Shown here: piece after piece, positions 22,488 to 33,640 of the stretch
Layout of the letters: every line of letters starts with the position of its first letter
How positions within the stretch are numbered: the first letter of the stretch is position 1
Source of the DNA: Diorhabda sublineata
Lineage: Eukaryota > Arthropoda > Insecta > Coleoptera > Chrysomelidae
NCBI RefSeq assembly: GCF_026230105.1
Contig: NC_079480.1
Coordinates: 30,484,488-30,548,487, forward strand
DNA: 64,000 nt
Direction of reading: 5' to 3'
The notes under the pieces: generated by a model
Told to the model about the DNA's origin: nothing
The model's database searches: none
What the model saw: only the letters and a program-made list of their open reading frames with translations
Translations under genes and position numbers: made by a program

Positions 22488-24485
22488 TCTCAGATACAGA
22501 AGTTAGATTCCACGGTAGAAGAGGACGACCCGTCAAAATCATGGGTAGAAATAGCAAGTGTTTTAGGAAATACCTCACAAAGTGTTCTAGAATTCAAATC
22601 TAGAAATAAAAAACAAAAATGGATGACCGATGAAATTTTGCTCTTAATGGATGAGCGTAGAAAACTAAAAAAGGACATAAATAAGTACAGAAACTTACAG
22701 AGACTCATAAGATCAAAAATTAGAGTTGCAAAAAATGAATGGGTTAAAAACGAGTGCAACGAAATAGAACAACTGCAACGAAGACACAATAATTTCAACC
22801 TCCATTAAAGATTAAAGGAAGCCACTGGTATATTTAAAAAATGAAATCTAAATATAATAACCAACCAGGACAACCAGATTGTTATGGAAGATCATGAGAA
22901 ATACAGGATATGGGAAGACTATGTAGAAAAACTTTTTGACGACAATAGACCAAACCAGACCAGAGATTTCGATGCAGAAGAATGTCTAACTGGACCTTCT
23001 ATTACCAAAGAAGAGGTAGAAAAGGCTGTACTAGTCGCTAAAAACAATAAAGCAGCTGGTCCAGATGAAATACCATCAGAAATACTGAAACTACTGGACG
23101 AAAGGGGCATTAGAGTGCTTCACAAGCTGTTCAACAAGATATATAATACTGGTCATTACCCTGAACAGTGGCTATCTTCAGTTTTTATTCCTATCCCAAA
23201 AAAATCGAACGCAAGAAAATGTGAAGATCATGGGCTAATTAGCCTGATGAGCCACTCCCTAAAAATATTCCTAAGAATAATACATCTGAGATTATATAGA
23301 AAATGTGATAACAATATAAGCGACTCGCAATTTGGATTTAGACAGGGGCTAGGTACAAGAGAGAAAATAGTCGCAACACAGGTCCTTGTACAGAACTGCT
23401 ATGACCAAAGAAAAAATGCTTGTCTATGCTTCATAGACTACGAAAAAGCTTTCGATAAAGTTCAACATCACAAACTTATACAGCTCCTTAAAAAATTGGA
23501 TTTGGACGAAAAGGACATTCGTTGTATCGAAAATCTGAACTGGCACCAAAAAGCGCAAGTCAAGGTAAATCATGGTCTAACTGAGCAAATTCGGATTCGC
23601 AGAGGAGTACGTCAATGTTGTATATTGTCTCCCCTCCTGTTTAATATATACTCTGAAGCCATCTTTCGAGAGTCACTTGAAGATAGAGACATTGGGATCA
23701 AAGTCAATGGAGTCTGGGTCAACAGCATACGTTACGCCGATGACACAGTGTTGATTACAGATAATATAGATGACCTACAACAACTAATTAATATAGTAGG
23801 CGGACATAGCCAAAACATGATTATCACTAGGGAAGCGAATACGTTTAGAAAATCTAGAGTAACATATAATGGAAAACCTATAGAAAAATTTAAATATCTA
23901 GGAACATGGCTCTATGAAGAATGGTCGTCGGACGGTGAAATAAAATGCCGAATTGAACAAGCTCGAAGTACATTCATAAAATTTAAAAATGTATTTACAT
24001 GTACCGACTTTGATCTTGATCTTAGACTGAGACTTGTGCGGTGCTACGTTTGGTCAGTGCTTCTTTACGGGATGGAGGGTTGGACCCTTAAGGTGAAAAA
24101 CATCAACAAATTAGAGGCATTCGAAATGTGGGTATATCGTAGAATCCTGAAGATACCATGGACTGCCAAAGTGAGGAATGAGGATATTCTCAGGCGTATC
24201 AATAAAGACCGTGAACTCTTTAACATCGTGAAGAAACGAAAGATTGCATATCTTGGCCATATAATGCGACGCCATAAATATCAATTCCTTCAGCTGATAG
24301 TCGAGGGCAAGTTTGAAGGTAAGAGAGGATTGGGACGGAAGAGGATGTCATGGTTGCGGAATGTGAGGCAGTGGACGGGTATACAAGATATTCAGATATT
24401 GATCCATACCGCTAGAGATAGAGAAGCTTTACGTCTTTACCGAGGTCTTTTTTATATACTTCTAATGTCTTTAAATGAAAATTGA
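22488..24485 (+). pseudogene. LINE (endonuclease/reverse-transcriptase type) polymerase ORF, two stop codons
   Basis: One reading frame runs from about 22488 to 24485, interrupted only by TAA at 22806-22808 and TGA at 22842-22844. The first part is the linker between endonuclease and polymerase ('KQKWMTDEILLLMDERRKLK', 'EWVKNECNEIEQLQ'). After the stops, a 533-codon open frame (22884-24485) holds the polymerase. 'NNKAAGPDEIPSEIL' lies at residues 54-68, motif A 'FIDYEKAFD' at 183-191, motif B 'GVRQCCILSPLLF' at 241-253 and the catalytic 'YADD' at 284-287. The C-terminal tail ('LLYGMEGWTL', 'KIPWTAKVRNEDILRRI', 'RKIAYLGHIMRR') is complete to the stop. Motif B usually reads 'RQG'; here the Gly is Cys. 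The region after 'YADD' looks shortened. The apurinic endonuclease is not found upstream, so the copy is 5'-truncated. The clade is not resolved. Confidence 0.93.
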
Positions 24486-25929
24486 ATTTTCAAAAAGGGT
24501 TGAACAATTTAAACAGATTATTCTTTGACAATAGTTTGAAAATGTATCGCTTTCTTTATATCCGCTAAAAGCTAATTGATATGCACCAGAAAATTGAATT
24601 AAATCGCCAAAATGTGATTGGGAAAAACAATAAAATGGACTTTTTCTACTTGTAACCACAAACTTTATTATCGATATAAATATCTTGAGCAAATTTTCTC
24701 GTATCTATTAAGTTAAAAAAAACTTCCTTACTCGCTCTATTATAGTATATTGTTATCCAGTTCAAATTGCTTCGAAAATTGCTATTTATATTGATTTTCT
24801 AGTTTTAAACCGCTGTAACTATAACGTGTGTCATTATAGATCATGGAAAGAGCATGTATAAACATTTTTGCACCCCAGATGAATAATAATACTGAAACTG
24901 TGTGAATATATGCAAATGGTCGACTTTATTGCGAAATATTGAAAATATTCGATTGCATAAAGCAAATCTATTTTTTCCAGGTTTTTTTTTAAACTCAGCA
25001 GTATTGCAGCTCTTATGCACTAGCCGCTCCTTGTTCATATCACCTATAAAGAGTATTCAAAGTCACTGAATTCCTACTATAGACAGATTTTAATATTTGT
25101 CGAGCTTATGAGTATATAACATAAAATTTGAATTAGCTTTTTTGAAAGCTCCGCAGCAAAAATCACACTCAATTTCACTTATAAGCAAAAAATTACTAAA
25201 CGGGGGTGGAATGGAGAGATGCTAAACATAAAATTTAAGTATTTTTCGATATCAACCCCTATTAAAGGAAATACAGAGATTAAACAAGAAATATTGCAAA
25301 AATAGAAATAAAATCTAAAAAATAATGCCTGCCTGAAATGTTGTTATCGACGATATTATGGAAAAAAAACGAGCATTGGGCAAAATTAGGTGACAAACGT
25401 AAACGGATGTAATTGGCTCTTTACTATTGTCACGAAAGTTGCTACGACCGGCCGAAGGATAAAGTTAAAATTCGTTTATGTTGAAAGTAACCAACGGCAG
25501 ACGGCGACGTCAAACGGCAACTATGAATGGTAAAATGCATTTCAATGTTTTTAATTTAGTAACAATAAACGTCAATGGCAACGACAAACGGAATGTTAAG
25601 TTTATAGCTCGACAACATCTTCGAATCGCTCTACTATTCGATTTTTGTCAAAATCCAATAAGTGACTACAGTTAAGTTGGGGCTGTTAACTTTTCATACA
25701 ATTGATTGGATTCCTATATTTTCAAGTAATTTTCAAAGATTTTTGCGATATGTATTACAATCTATCAAGACAAAATTTTTTCCTAGAAAGAGAGTGAGGC
25801 GTACGACACCTTTTTCTAGCACTGATCTCGCAAAAATCGGTTATAATGTGCATCAGTTGGCCCCAACATTTTGAATAGCAACAAAAAGGTCTTTGCAATA
25901 TTAAGTTATATGCAAACGCCAAGAAGGGA
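24486..25929. other. 1.4 kb without a recognised gene
   Basis: AT-rich. A slightly more GC-rich patch at 25440-25620 is rich in 'AACGGCAACG'-like words. No domain was recognised. Confidence 0.4.
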
Positions 25930-26860
25930 GTAAGAATACGATCTGCCAATTTATTCAGTCTTCATAGGTTTCCAAATAGCTTACGATATTGTGAACACAA
26001 ACCATTTGTACAGCATTACGAACGATCTTAGTATTCCAGAAAGTATTACGAAAATGACATTTGAACATTCAAAAAGAAGGTAAGAAGGTGAACGCAAATC
26101 AAAGAATAGAATAGAATAAACAGACCAACACAGGACTAAAATAGGGAGATCCTTTATCTACTACGCTGCTTAATATAGTATTAGTTAGAACAGAGCTGGG
26201 ACACTAAAAACAAGAACAATGAAACTACTGGTATACGCAGATGTAGTAATTCTTTCAAAATCAGAAAACAAGCTTAAGGAAACCTGTAGACAGACAACGC
26301 CACAAAGGAAAAGAACAATGAGAAGTTTGTCAATACAACTGAACGAAGAAAAGGCAATGAGCTTAGAACGAGGGGAAGTAAACAGTTGTGAGCGCTGAAT
26401 GCGATAATAAGATCCAAAAAAACTCCAGAAAGGCGAAGCTACATCTATACAAAACAATAATAACACCAACAGTGAGCTACGGAGACGAAACGTGGATTCT
26501 TAACAAGGTAGAGGAGGAGAAGTTAGGTATATGGGAAAGAAAAATATTTAGGATACCAGGAGGTAACAAGAAAGGAGATTTATAGCCGAGGAGAAAAAAT
26601 AGTGAAATAAGGAAGCTATTTGGGGAAGCGGAATAATAAGATTCGAAAGAATAGAGTGGCTGGGTCACATACAGAAAAATTCCAGATTTTAGAGCAACAC
26701 AAAATGTAAGTAGAACAAGTAGGAACAAGAAAAATAGGAGGACTAAGGAAAATATAATACACAGATGTGATGGAAGACATAAGAGAGAGAGAGAACTGGA
26801 AAACGAAAGCCAAAAATAGGAAAGAGTGGAAGGGAATCACTTCCATGCTATAGGCTATAT
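25930..26860 (+). pseudogene. Degenerate LINE reverse transcriptase
   Basis: The motifs occur in order but across frames and stops: 'VFIGFQIAYDIVN' (motif A, about 25960; its first Asp has become Gly), 'PLSTTLFNIVLVRTELG' (motif B region, about 26150) and 'KLLVYADVVILSKSENKLKE' (motif C, about 26225; 'YADD' reduced to 'YAD'). Then follow 'LHLYKTIITPTVSYGDETWI' and 'EEEKLGIWERKIFRI' (26430-26560) and a tail to about 26860 ('EWLGHIQKN', 'RKIGGLRKI'). This is a different subfamily from 22488-24485. It is non-functional. Confidence 0.8.
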
Positions 26861-27914
26861 GTATAATTAATTAAGATTTCCGCTGATTATTGATATTACT
26901 AATGCTTGTAAAAATTTTTAAACTCATAGAATTCTACGAGTAAAATTCTATAAGTAAAATTTATCGCTCAATTTTGTAAATTCTAATAAAACTACAAATA
27001 ATTTAAATTTTTGTTATTAGAAGAAAGTTCTAGTTTGATTTTATTCTTATTTTGATATTCATGATGAAGGTGATCTATGGATTAACATAAAAACTCAAAT
27101 TGTCAATATTATATTTTGATAAAGACTTAAAATTAGTCGAAAATTTTACATCAAAATATACATTTTAGGACTGGCTATCAAAAGAACAACAACTGTGTTG
27201 TAGAGTGTAATATTTGATGTTTTTATTGTTTTAATATGAACTACGATACATTTACCAAACAATAATTTGTGGAAACAAACAGAAAATAAAGGAAAATCGT
27301 ACACTTCAATTGCACGTCTTAAAATATTGATAGCTAAATTCTTGAATGTTCCTTAGGGCAATCAATCGATTTTCCCATGAACATTTAAAGTTAAATTTTA
27401 TGTACAGAAACTTTTCTTTCACCTGAAACAACACAACAATAAAGATAAACATTTGTAAAAACATAGTGGGGAAAGTTGTGTGGAGAGTGGCAGGTAAAAT
27501 AATACCACATCAGTCTTAGATCGATCTCGTACAAGTTTAATAACGTTCCTATGAGAAATCCGACTAATTTTAAGGCACGTTTTGTTTCAATCAAGGTTAT
27601 CATAAATTGATAAATATCGAAATAAAGTTATTTTTAGTTATAAGTTTTAAATTAATTCAACAGTCTTATAAATCAAAACTGTTTCTTACAGGAATTGTTA
27701 AAACTGTGTCTCCCCGGTTTACTACTTGCCATAATAAGCATGACTTACAGAGTTTTAGGTAGTTTTAGATATTTTTCTAATGCCTAACTCTTCTTTCGCA
27801 GATTTTTTTATGCTGTATGTATTTTCATGCAGTGCATCAACTGTTAGATTCTACGGTTCTTGAAGGCAGGACTGAAATGTTCTATTTAAATTATATTTTT
27901 TATTAACTATTGAC
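26861..27914. other. AT-rich stretch, nothing recognised
   Basis: No supportable feature. Confidence 0.4.
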
Positions 27915-28390
27915 TTATTTTCTGATTTTTTTACACGATTCGTTGTATTGGGAAGAATATTGCAGTTTTGAGGAAGTGATGGTCAGAAACGTCGCAAACA
28001 CCTCTGTACGCCCTAACATTTTCTTATAGTTTGTCGTTTGGTTTTCTTTCTTTGTGCCTAAAAAAGCCGTTCCTAATTGTAAGTTGGTTTTGATCGCATA
28101 ATTCAATGAGCTTCTCTCTGTTTTCAATTACAGTATCTTCTTGGTACCTAACCAAAATGTTTTTGAATTTTCCTTGATCGACTATTTAGATCACCAAATG
28201 TGATTATTTCTCTAATGTTTCCGATCTTGGCTATTTCTTGGTTCAGTTAATCGAAAAATCGTTTTTATTTACATTTTCATCATTTTATATTCTATAAACT
28301 CCAATTACAGTGAATACTACAAAATATCAAGGTTAATTCCAATTAAGTTCTCACTAATGACTTCCCATTCTGTATTTTCTATTTCATGTA
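27915..28390 (-). pseudogene. LINE apurinic-type endonuclease fragment
   Basis: The minus strand shows, in order but over several frames, 'FTVIGVY' (about 28310), 'QEIAKIGNIREIITFGDLN' (about 28240-28185), 'EDTVIENREKLIELCDQNQL' and 'TIRNGFFRHKER' (28145-28030), and 'NVRAYRGVCDVSDHHFL' (about 28015-27965). 'GDLN' and 'SDHH' are the conserved catalytic and C-terminal boxes of the exonuclease-endonuclease-phosphatase fold used by LINEs. No polymerase follows downstream, so this is an isolated 5' piece. Confidence 0.75.
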
Positions 28391-28795
28391 TTTATGGATT
28401 ATTATAGGTACCCTTCTAAGTGCATGTTGGTCTATTGGCTTGCCCCTCTACAAATGTATATAGTTGTGAAGCATTTCTGTGCCATTTTCTTTGTTCTTTG
28501 CTTCACCTACACCAACCATTCAAAATTCAGAGCATAATGTGGTGGTGCACCTATAGTTCCAATCAAATACTAGGATTCAACTTTTCTCTATTATTTGGAT
28601 TTGGAAATGCGGCAATTAGATCTGAAAGCATTTTTATATCCAAAACAAAACGTTTCCTCGTTTGAAAATACTACACTATTCAAAAAAATTAGTTTCTCCT
28701 TGCAATGCCTAATGAGATTCAACAAAATTCCAAACGTCTTTTCGGATCATCTAAGAGTTCGTTGTGAATGTTTGCTCCGGAGCACCATGAGATTT
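28391..28795. other. No recognised feature
   Basis: Open frames of 79-81 codons overlap here without recognisable similarity. Confidence 0.4.
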
Positions 28796-28799
28796 ATTT

Positions 28800-29150
28800 T
28801 TCTAAATGTTCTTGATTTTAGGTCTCTTCATTAATAATTTAAAAAAAAGATATAAAGTGACGTTTCAGTCTTTTTCAAAATATATTTTGAAATTGATGCT
28901 ACAATGGGTCTAGTTGATAGAGTAGGTTTGTGAATTTTTGGTAAACAGTAGAATTTAGCAGAAATATCGTTATAGTTTGTCAATTTCTTCTGGGTTTCCT
29001 TGTCAATTTGTTCTTTTTAAACTTTTTCTTTTAATTTGTTAAACTGCTCTGATGAGACGTAAGAACGTCGAAACTAGTCAGTAGTTACACCCTCTACCTG
29101 CAGTTGCGAGCCATTGGGGATGTTAATATCGACAAAACGGTCGATTTACA
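28800..29150 (+). mobile_element. Penelope-like element terminal region
   Basis: Begins with 'AAATGTTCTTGATTTTAGGT' and 'GTGACGTTTCAGTC', shared with other Penelope debris in the window, and contains the hammerhead ribozyme core at 29042-29105. Hammerhead motifs in terminal repeats are established for Penelope-like elements. Confidence 0.6.
29042..29105 (+). ncRNA. Hammerhead ribozyme (type I-like) of a Penelope-like element
   Basis: The core 'CTGATGA' (29049-29055) is followed by a perfect stem II (GACGT 29056-29060, loop AAGA, ACGTC 29065-29069) and 'GAAA' (29070-29073). A short helix III follows (CTA 29074-29076, loop GTCAG, TAG 29082-29084), then 'TT' at 29085-29086, satisfying the U-H requirement before the cleavage site. 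Helix I has the pair T29048-A29087 and a distal stem AACTGC (29042-29047) with GCAGTT (29100-29105). All invariant core bases are present. Predicted self-cleavage is after 29086. Whether it is active or transcribed cannot be seen. Confidence 0.8.
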
Positions 29151-29166
29151 TCACGCTTCAGTGGGG

Positions 29167-29457
29167 CTATAATTCAAAGCCAGGAAAGTCTTTGTTTTTC
29201 TCTCTGAAGAAAGGTTTTTTATGATAAGAATTGAATTTTTTATTTATGTTTTCAATTTGATTCTTTGGTATGGCAGTAATCCAATTATCTACATATCCAA
29301 AAAAGAATGGAATATTTATATCAAGTTTGCTAAGGACAGTTTCCTCAAGACCTTCCATTACTAATTGTGCTATAACACTTGAAATGGAAGCCCCCTTAGC
29401 ACAACCATCAATTTGTTTGTATATTTCATTTTCATATAGATCAATATAAATAAGCAA
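29167..29457 (-). pseudogene. Penelope-like reverse transcriptase fragment
   Basis: The 96-codon minus frame reads 'IYKQIDGCAKGASISSVIAQ' and then 'LDINIPFFFGYVDNWITAIP', the Penelope-type polymerase block 'Q.DG.AMGSP.S...A' plus 'FFRYVDD.' (motif C). Here motif C is 'YVDN' and 'MGSP' is 'KGAS', so catalysis is lost. The frame ends at a stop shortly after 'PGFEL'. Upstream it joins directly to a pseudo-LTR fragment. Confidence 0.85.
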
Positions 29458-29590
29458 AGTGGTCGAAACGTCAATCTTTTGAAAATTATTAAGAAAACTA
29501 ATTTTTAAACAGAAGAGACCTAATCAAGAACATTCAGAAACATAATCATATCAAAAGGTCCAAGAAATAAGAATTATATCTTTTTCCTCT
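29458..29590 (-). mobile_element. Penelope-like pseudo-LTR fragment
   Basis: On the minus strand: 'TTTCTTGGACCTTTTGATAT', 'AATGTTCTTGATTAGGTCTC' and 'GATTGACGTTTCGACCAC', then the polymerase fragment. Same family as 11520 and 28800 but in opposite orientation to the latter. Confidence 0.6.
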
Positions 29591-30279
29591 TTCTAATTTC
29601 TTGGGTTCGTAGGTTGTTTGGATAAAATAATGAAACTTCGATAAAATATCATATTTTTATGTAAAACTTAACGTTTCGCTCCTTCCTTGGGAGCATTTTC
29701 AAAAGAATAATTAATATTTGATGATTAAAATATTTGTAGAATAGATAAAACATATTAGTAGATATCTTATTCAGATCATCATCATCTTATTATTAGAATC
29801 AGTATATTTACCTCGAAACTTATACGATATTATACCAGGTAGATTGAAATAAACTAATTGATCAAATTATGGTAAATTTGGCTGAGGTTTTTTATATCTT
29901 GTTTATCATTTACAGAACATTTTGATCTGTTTCTTCTTCATCTTGTTTTATGTGTATCATTTCTTTGATTAATAATTTTTGATAGTTAGTGTCATGAGCT
30001 AAGATTTTTGTATATATATTCAAATACGACACGGTTGAAACTAGTGAAATATTACCTTAATACGAAGAAATTTCATTTAAAGTCTTTTACCGCAACAACC
30101 AACCACAATTTTTCAATATTTGAACAATGAACCATATCCATTGCTTCTTCATTGTATTTTTGCCAGTTGACTTGATTCTATCTATCTATACACCTCATAC
30201 GCTATACACACGGGGACTCGTTGAAATTTAAATAAAATAAATCAGTTTATACGAGGTATGGACGTACTCATCAACATCA
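29591..30279. other. No gene; possible second Penelope-type repeat
   Basis: At 29668-29708 'AACGTTTCGCTCCTTCCTTG' and 'GGGAGCATTTTCAAAAG' resemble terminal sequences of another Penelope-like or related family. The rest is AT-rich and unassigned. Confidence 0.3.
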
Positions 30280-30775
30280 ACATCAACTTTCCGCCAATAG
30301 GACAGTGTTTGTTTTCTTTTGAGGACATTTAACGGATGCAATCGATTGTTTCGAGTGTTTCTTGGTCATTGATGTGTACCAGTGGATCCATATTCCGTTG
30401 ACTGTCACAACAGTGAGTGAGCCAATGGGATACCTATCGTGCCGACAGCTTTCACATGTGTAAAATTTCATGTAGGGTAGAACCCACGCGATCTTTTGGA
30501 ATACCTACTGCATCAGCGATTACGCGTACCTTCAATAGGTGGTTTGCCAATACGAGATCATGAATTTTCTTCGCCATCGAAGGAAATCAGCCACCTTACA
30601 CAGCATCCAAACGCGCTTTGATGTCTCTTCGAGATTTTCCTTACTAAAACCATAATTGAATCGCCGATCGATATTGCTCTTCTATTATTTTTCTTAAATC
30701 CGTGGACACGCGTTCAAAACAGAACTACCTGCCGATACTCCAGCAATATAGATAATATAATTACGTATCGGGCTG
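30280..30775 (-). pseudogene. Mariner-family transposase fragment (third family)
   Basis: The minus strand reads, over several frames, 'AKKIHDLVLANHLLKVR', 'VIADAVGIPKDRVGSTLHEI', then 'VTVNGIWIHWYTSMTKKHSK' and 'CPQKKTNTVLLAE'. These match the helix-turn-helix and first catalytic block of SETMAR/GVQW-type mariners ('FVTVDETWIH.YTPETK.QSK'). The first catalytic Asp ('VDETW') has become Asn ('VNGIW'). The downstream catalytic half is absent. Confidence 0.7.
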
Positions 30776-31589
30776 TCCCCTTATATATTTAGAAATATAT
30801 ACCCTTATTCTTAATAAGATAAGGAAAATTGTACCTTTAAGAAAATCATTCTGGCAATAGTATCTCTATTAGTCAATGTCTCAATGTATATAATTTGTTG
30901 GGTCATTCTTATCATGCCGTAGTGTTCCTTTGGGTCTACAACGCAGGATATAGCATGACGCATTGTGTACAGTGTCTCGGTCTTCAGGGGGTCGTTGAGG
31001 TGTAATTAGGGAGCTTCTAATTGAAACTGTACTGAATTGTTCTCATATTTTATGGACCTTCCTAAATCGATATTTTTAATTAATCACTGGTTAATTTATT
31101 CAAACTCGTGCTATTTGAAGAGTGAAGATTGAAATATTAGTACCGAGTGTTTTCAGTTTTTCGCTGCTTAAACTCGTTTAACGGGTATAATAATACTATA
31201 TTAGTTTTGAACAAAGAACAGGAATTTGTTACGTGAAATTCAAAATATATTTGTTCACTTGAGCGTTTTTAAACGACTCTGTAGATCTCTCACGCTATTT
31301 AAATAACACAGCTCTAGAATCAAATTTTTTTGCATTGAATATATAAATTTCTATGATATAAAATGCCAATATTACGAATGTTAATTAAAGTACTAAATGT
31401 GCTCCTATTTTTATAATATTTGCATATCTTATATTTATTTTCCCATCAATGATTAGGCTTATATGCAAGAGCGCATCACGTGATCTCAACTCTCGGAATC
31501 CTTACCCTGCAGAATAGCTGAGATCTCAATTATTCGCATAGAGTTAATATTAAAGGTAGGGAGAGCGAGGTATATGTGCTTTTTCAAGT
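30776..31589. other. AT-rich stretch, nothing recognised
   Basis: No supportable feature. Confidence 0.4.
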
Positions 31590-32780
31590 AGACCCGAACT
31601 GATGATAGAGAAGAAAGAAGATCAGCATAAAACTCCATATTTCCCCACTATCATTATTTTTGTCTTCTCTATATTGATATTTCTATATCCTACTTGTATC
31701 CGTTTCACTTTTATTTCCACTTCTTTCAATACCTCATCCATTATCATTATGAATAGCACCGAACTCAGTACTTCCCTCCCTTCTTAATTCTTCTTTAGTC
31801 CTAAAATTCTCGGATTGGTCATTATATTGCCTCGCCTGGTTTCTTGTTGTTTCATATATACTTTGATATTGTTTCTCAATTTGACTCCAGCTCCTCTTTG
31901 TTGTAAGTTACTCCATATTTAGTTTCGTCGAACGTTATCAAATGATTTTTGGACGATAAAAGCGACGTATACTTCTTGCTTTCCTAAATCTGTTTAGTTG
32001 TCTATGACTTTTTTTAGTTTGTTCTCTAAAATACGCTCGTGAACTTTAGGCGCTTATGCCTCTATAATTATTGCAGTCTGTTTTGTCTTCTCTTCCAAAT
32101 CTGTCGGAATTTTTTCTTCCATCTATATTCGCTGTAGTATTCTTGTTATCATTTGTATACCGCTTTCTTCCAAATTTTGTAGCATTTCTTATGTGATATT
32201 GTCATAGCCCGCTGCTTTACCTCATTTGAGCTTCAGTACAGCTTGTTCAACTTCTTTTCTTTGTATTGGTTTTTCGTTTTCATCGTTTTCTAGTTCTAAA
32301 TGCCTTTAATCTTGGAATCCCAATTCTTCCTATTCTTCTACATTTGATATCGGCACACCATTAAGTAGTTTTTCAAAATATTTTTTCACTCGCTCTATAA
32401 TTTCTTCATCTTGACTCAATAGAACACCATTTTTATTTTATATGTGTTATATTGGTCGATTTTCCATTTCTTAGTTATTTTAGAACTTTGAAAGGGAGTT
32501 TCTGATTTCCTCTACTGTCTCCTTCTATTTTTTGTCAAAATCTTCCCATGCTCTTTTTTTCGCCCACACAACAACTTTTTTTCGTTGAATTCTCTAATTT
32601 TCGTAAGCTTCAGTCGTTTTACCTCGTAGATGTTCTCTCAATTACGTTACTGCTTTGCTTTGCTTGTCTTTTTGCCTTTTTTTCTTTTGCTCTAATCTAT
32701 TGCCACACTAAATTTGTCTCGAAATTCTTCTTCCTCTTTCATTTGGACCAAATCCTGCTTTACGGAGTAAAAATCTCCCT
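31590..32780 (-). pseudogene. Degenerate LINE reverse transcriptase
   Basis: On the minus strand, from about 32750 down: 'KKSMGRF'/'EDSRGNQKLPFKVLK' (linker), 'EEIIERVKKYFEKLLNGVPI', 'NEKPIQRKEVEQAVLKLK' with 'GKAAGYDNIT', 'KVHERILENKLKKVIDN', motif A remains 'AFIVQKSFDNV', motif B region 'EVLSSVLFIMIMDEVLKEV'. Motif C is not found near 31600. Stops and frameshifts occur throughout. Its order of motifs matches the 22488-24485 type, but it is a different, older subfamily. Confidence 0.75.
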
Positions 32781-32959
32781 TCGTCTGTTTATATTTCAAA
32801 AGTAATTAGCATGCCACCAGAAACAGTGAAGTTGCCAAATTCACAGAAAATGGTACAGTCTACCAGTGAAAGTGAACTTGGGCCATATTAGACATCTGGT
32901 CGGATTATCTTCAAACTTAAAGAATATGTTGTTCTAATTTATTTAAGATAAGTTTACAA

Positions 32960-33640
32960 AATATTAAACTAATTCTAATTCATAAAAAAAGTAAAACATA
33001 AAAAGAAAACATTCAACAGCATTGAAACTCTTCATGGTCGTTAGGCTCAAACCCAACGCATTCCTCGTGATACCAAGTAAAACATTTTGAACACATTCGC
33101 GTATCAAGTTGATCTTCTGTTTCACAAGCTGCACATAACCATGACTGCTGTGTAGCTTGATTACACGTCGACTGTGGGATCGAACTTCGTTGTTTGGAAG
33201 TTGACGGAACTGAAAGTTTCGAAGTTGGACATTCCCTAGCTGTTTGGTCATGTTCCTCCTTGAAAAGGCTTTTTGTTACTTACTGTGCTTTATAATTTAA
33301 CGCCTTTCGCCTAACCCTTGTCTCTCCAACATAATTTCCTTCGGTAGGAGTCGGAAGTATTTCCTGAAAAGACGTATTCATTGTCTTAGTTGGAGAAGAT
33401 TGTTGAGGAATTGGTTTGCTTCTTCTAATTAAAGTTGCCAGTGGGACCTTTTCATCGTCTGAACTCGGAAGACTTTCATTTATTTCATGAGGCAAGGGTC
33501 TTTGTGTTACTAAAGAAGGTGCGTATGCGGCATCAGGATTTAGAAGGAACAATCCTGTAGCTCTAAATCCACTCAAATATTTTCCGGCGTCATACACTTG
33601 GGCCAAACACGAGAAAATATTATGTTGAACCTACTCTTGT
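32960..33640 (-). pseudogene. Pogo/Tigger-like transposase C-terminus with a PHD finger
   Basis: The minus frame (about 33630-33280) reads 'VQHNIFSCLAQVYDAGKYLS' and then 'GFRATGLFLLNPDA', the 'GFRATGI.P.N' box that closes the DDE domain of pogo/Tigger transposases. After a Ser/Pro-rich linker a TAA (33280-33282) interrupts the frame, which then continues without shift to 'QQSWLCAACETEDQLDTRMC', 'SKCFTWYHEECVGF' and ends 'EEFQCC' at a TGA near 33014. The Cys-x2-Cys, Cys-x2-Cys, His-x2-Cys ladder is a PHD-type zinc finger, known at the C-terminus of some insect pogo-like transposases. The DDE core upstream is missing. Confidence 0.8.

Noticed and set aside
32548..32805. Hydrophobic plus-strand open frame, possible membrane protein
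   Set aside because: The Phe/Leu richness is the antisense of a Lys-rich LINE linker region on the minus strand.
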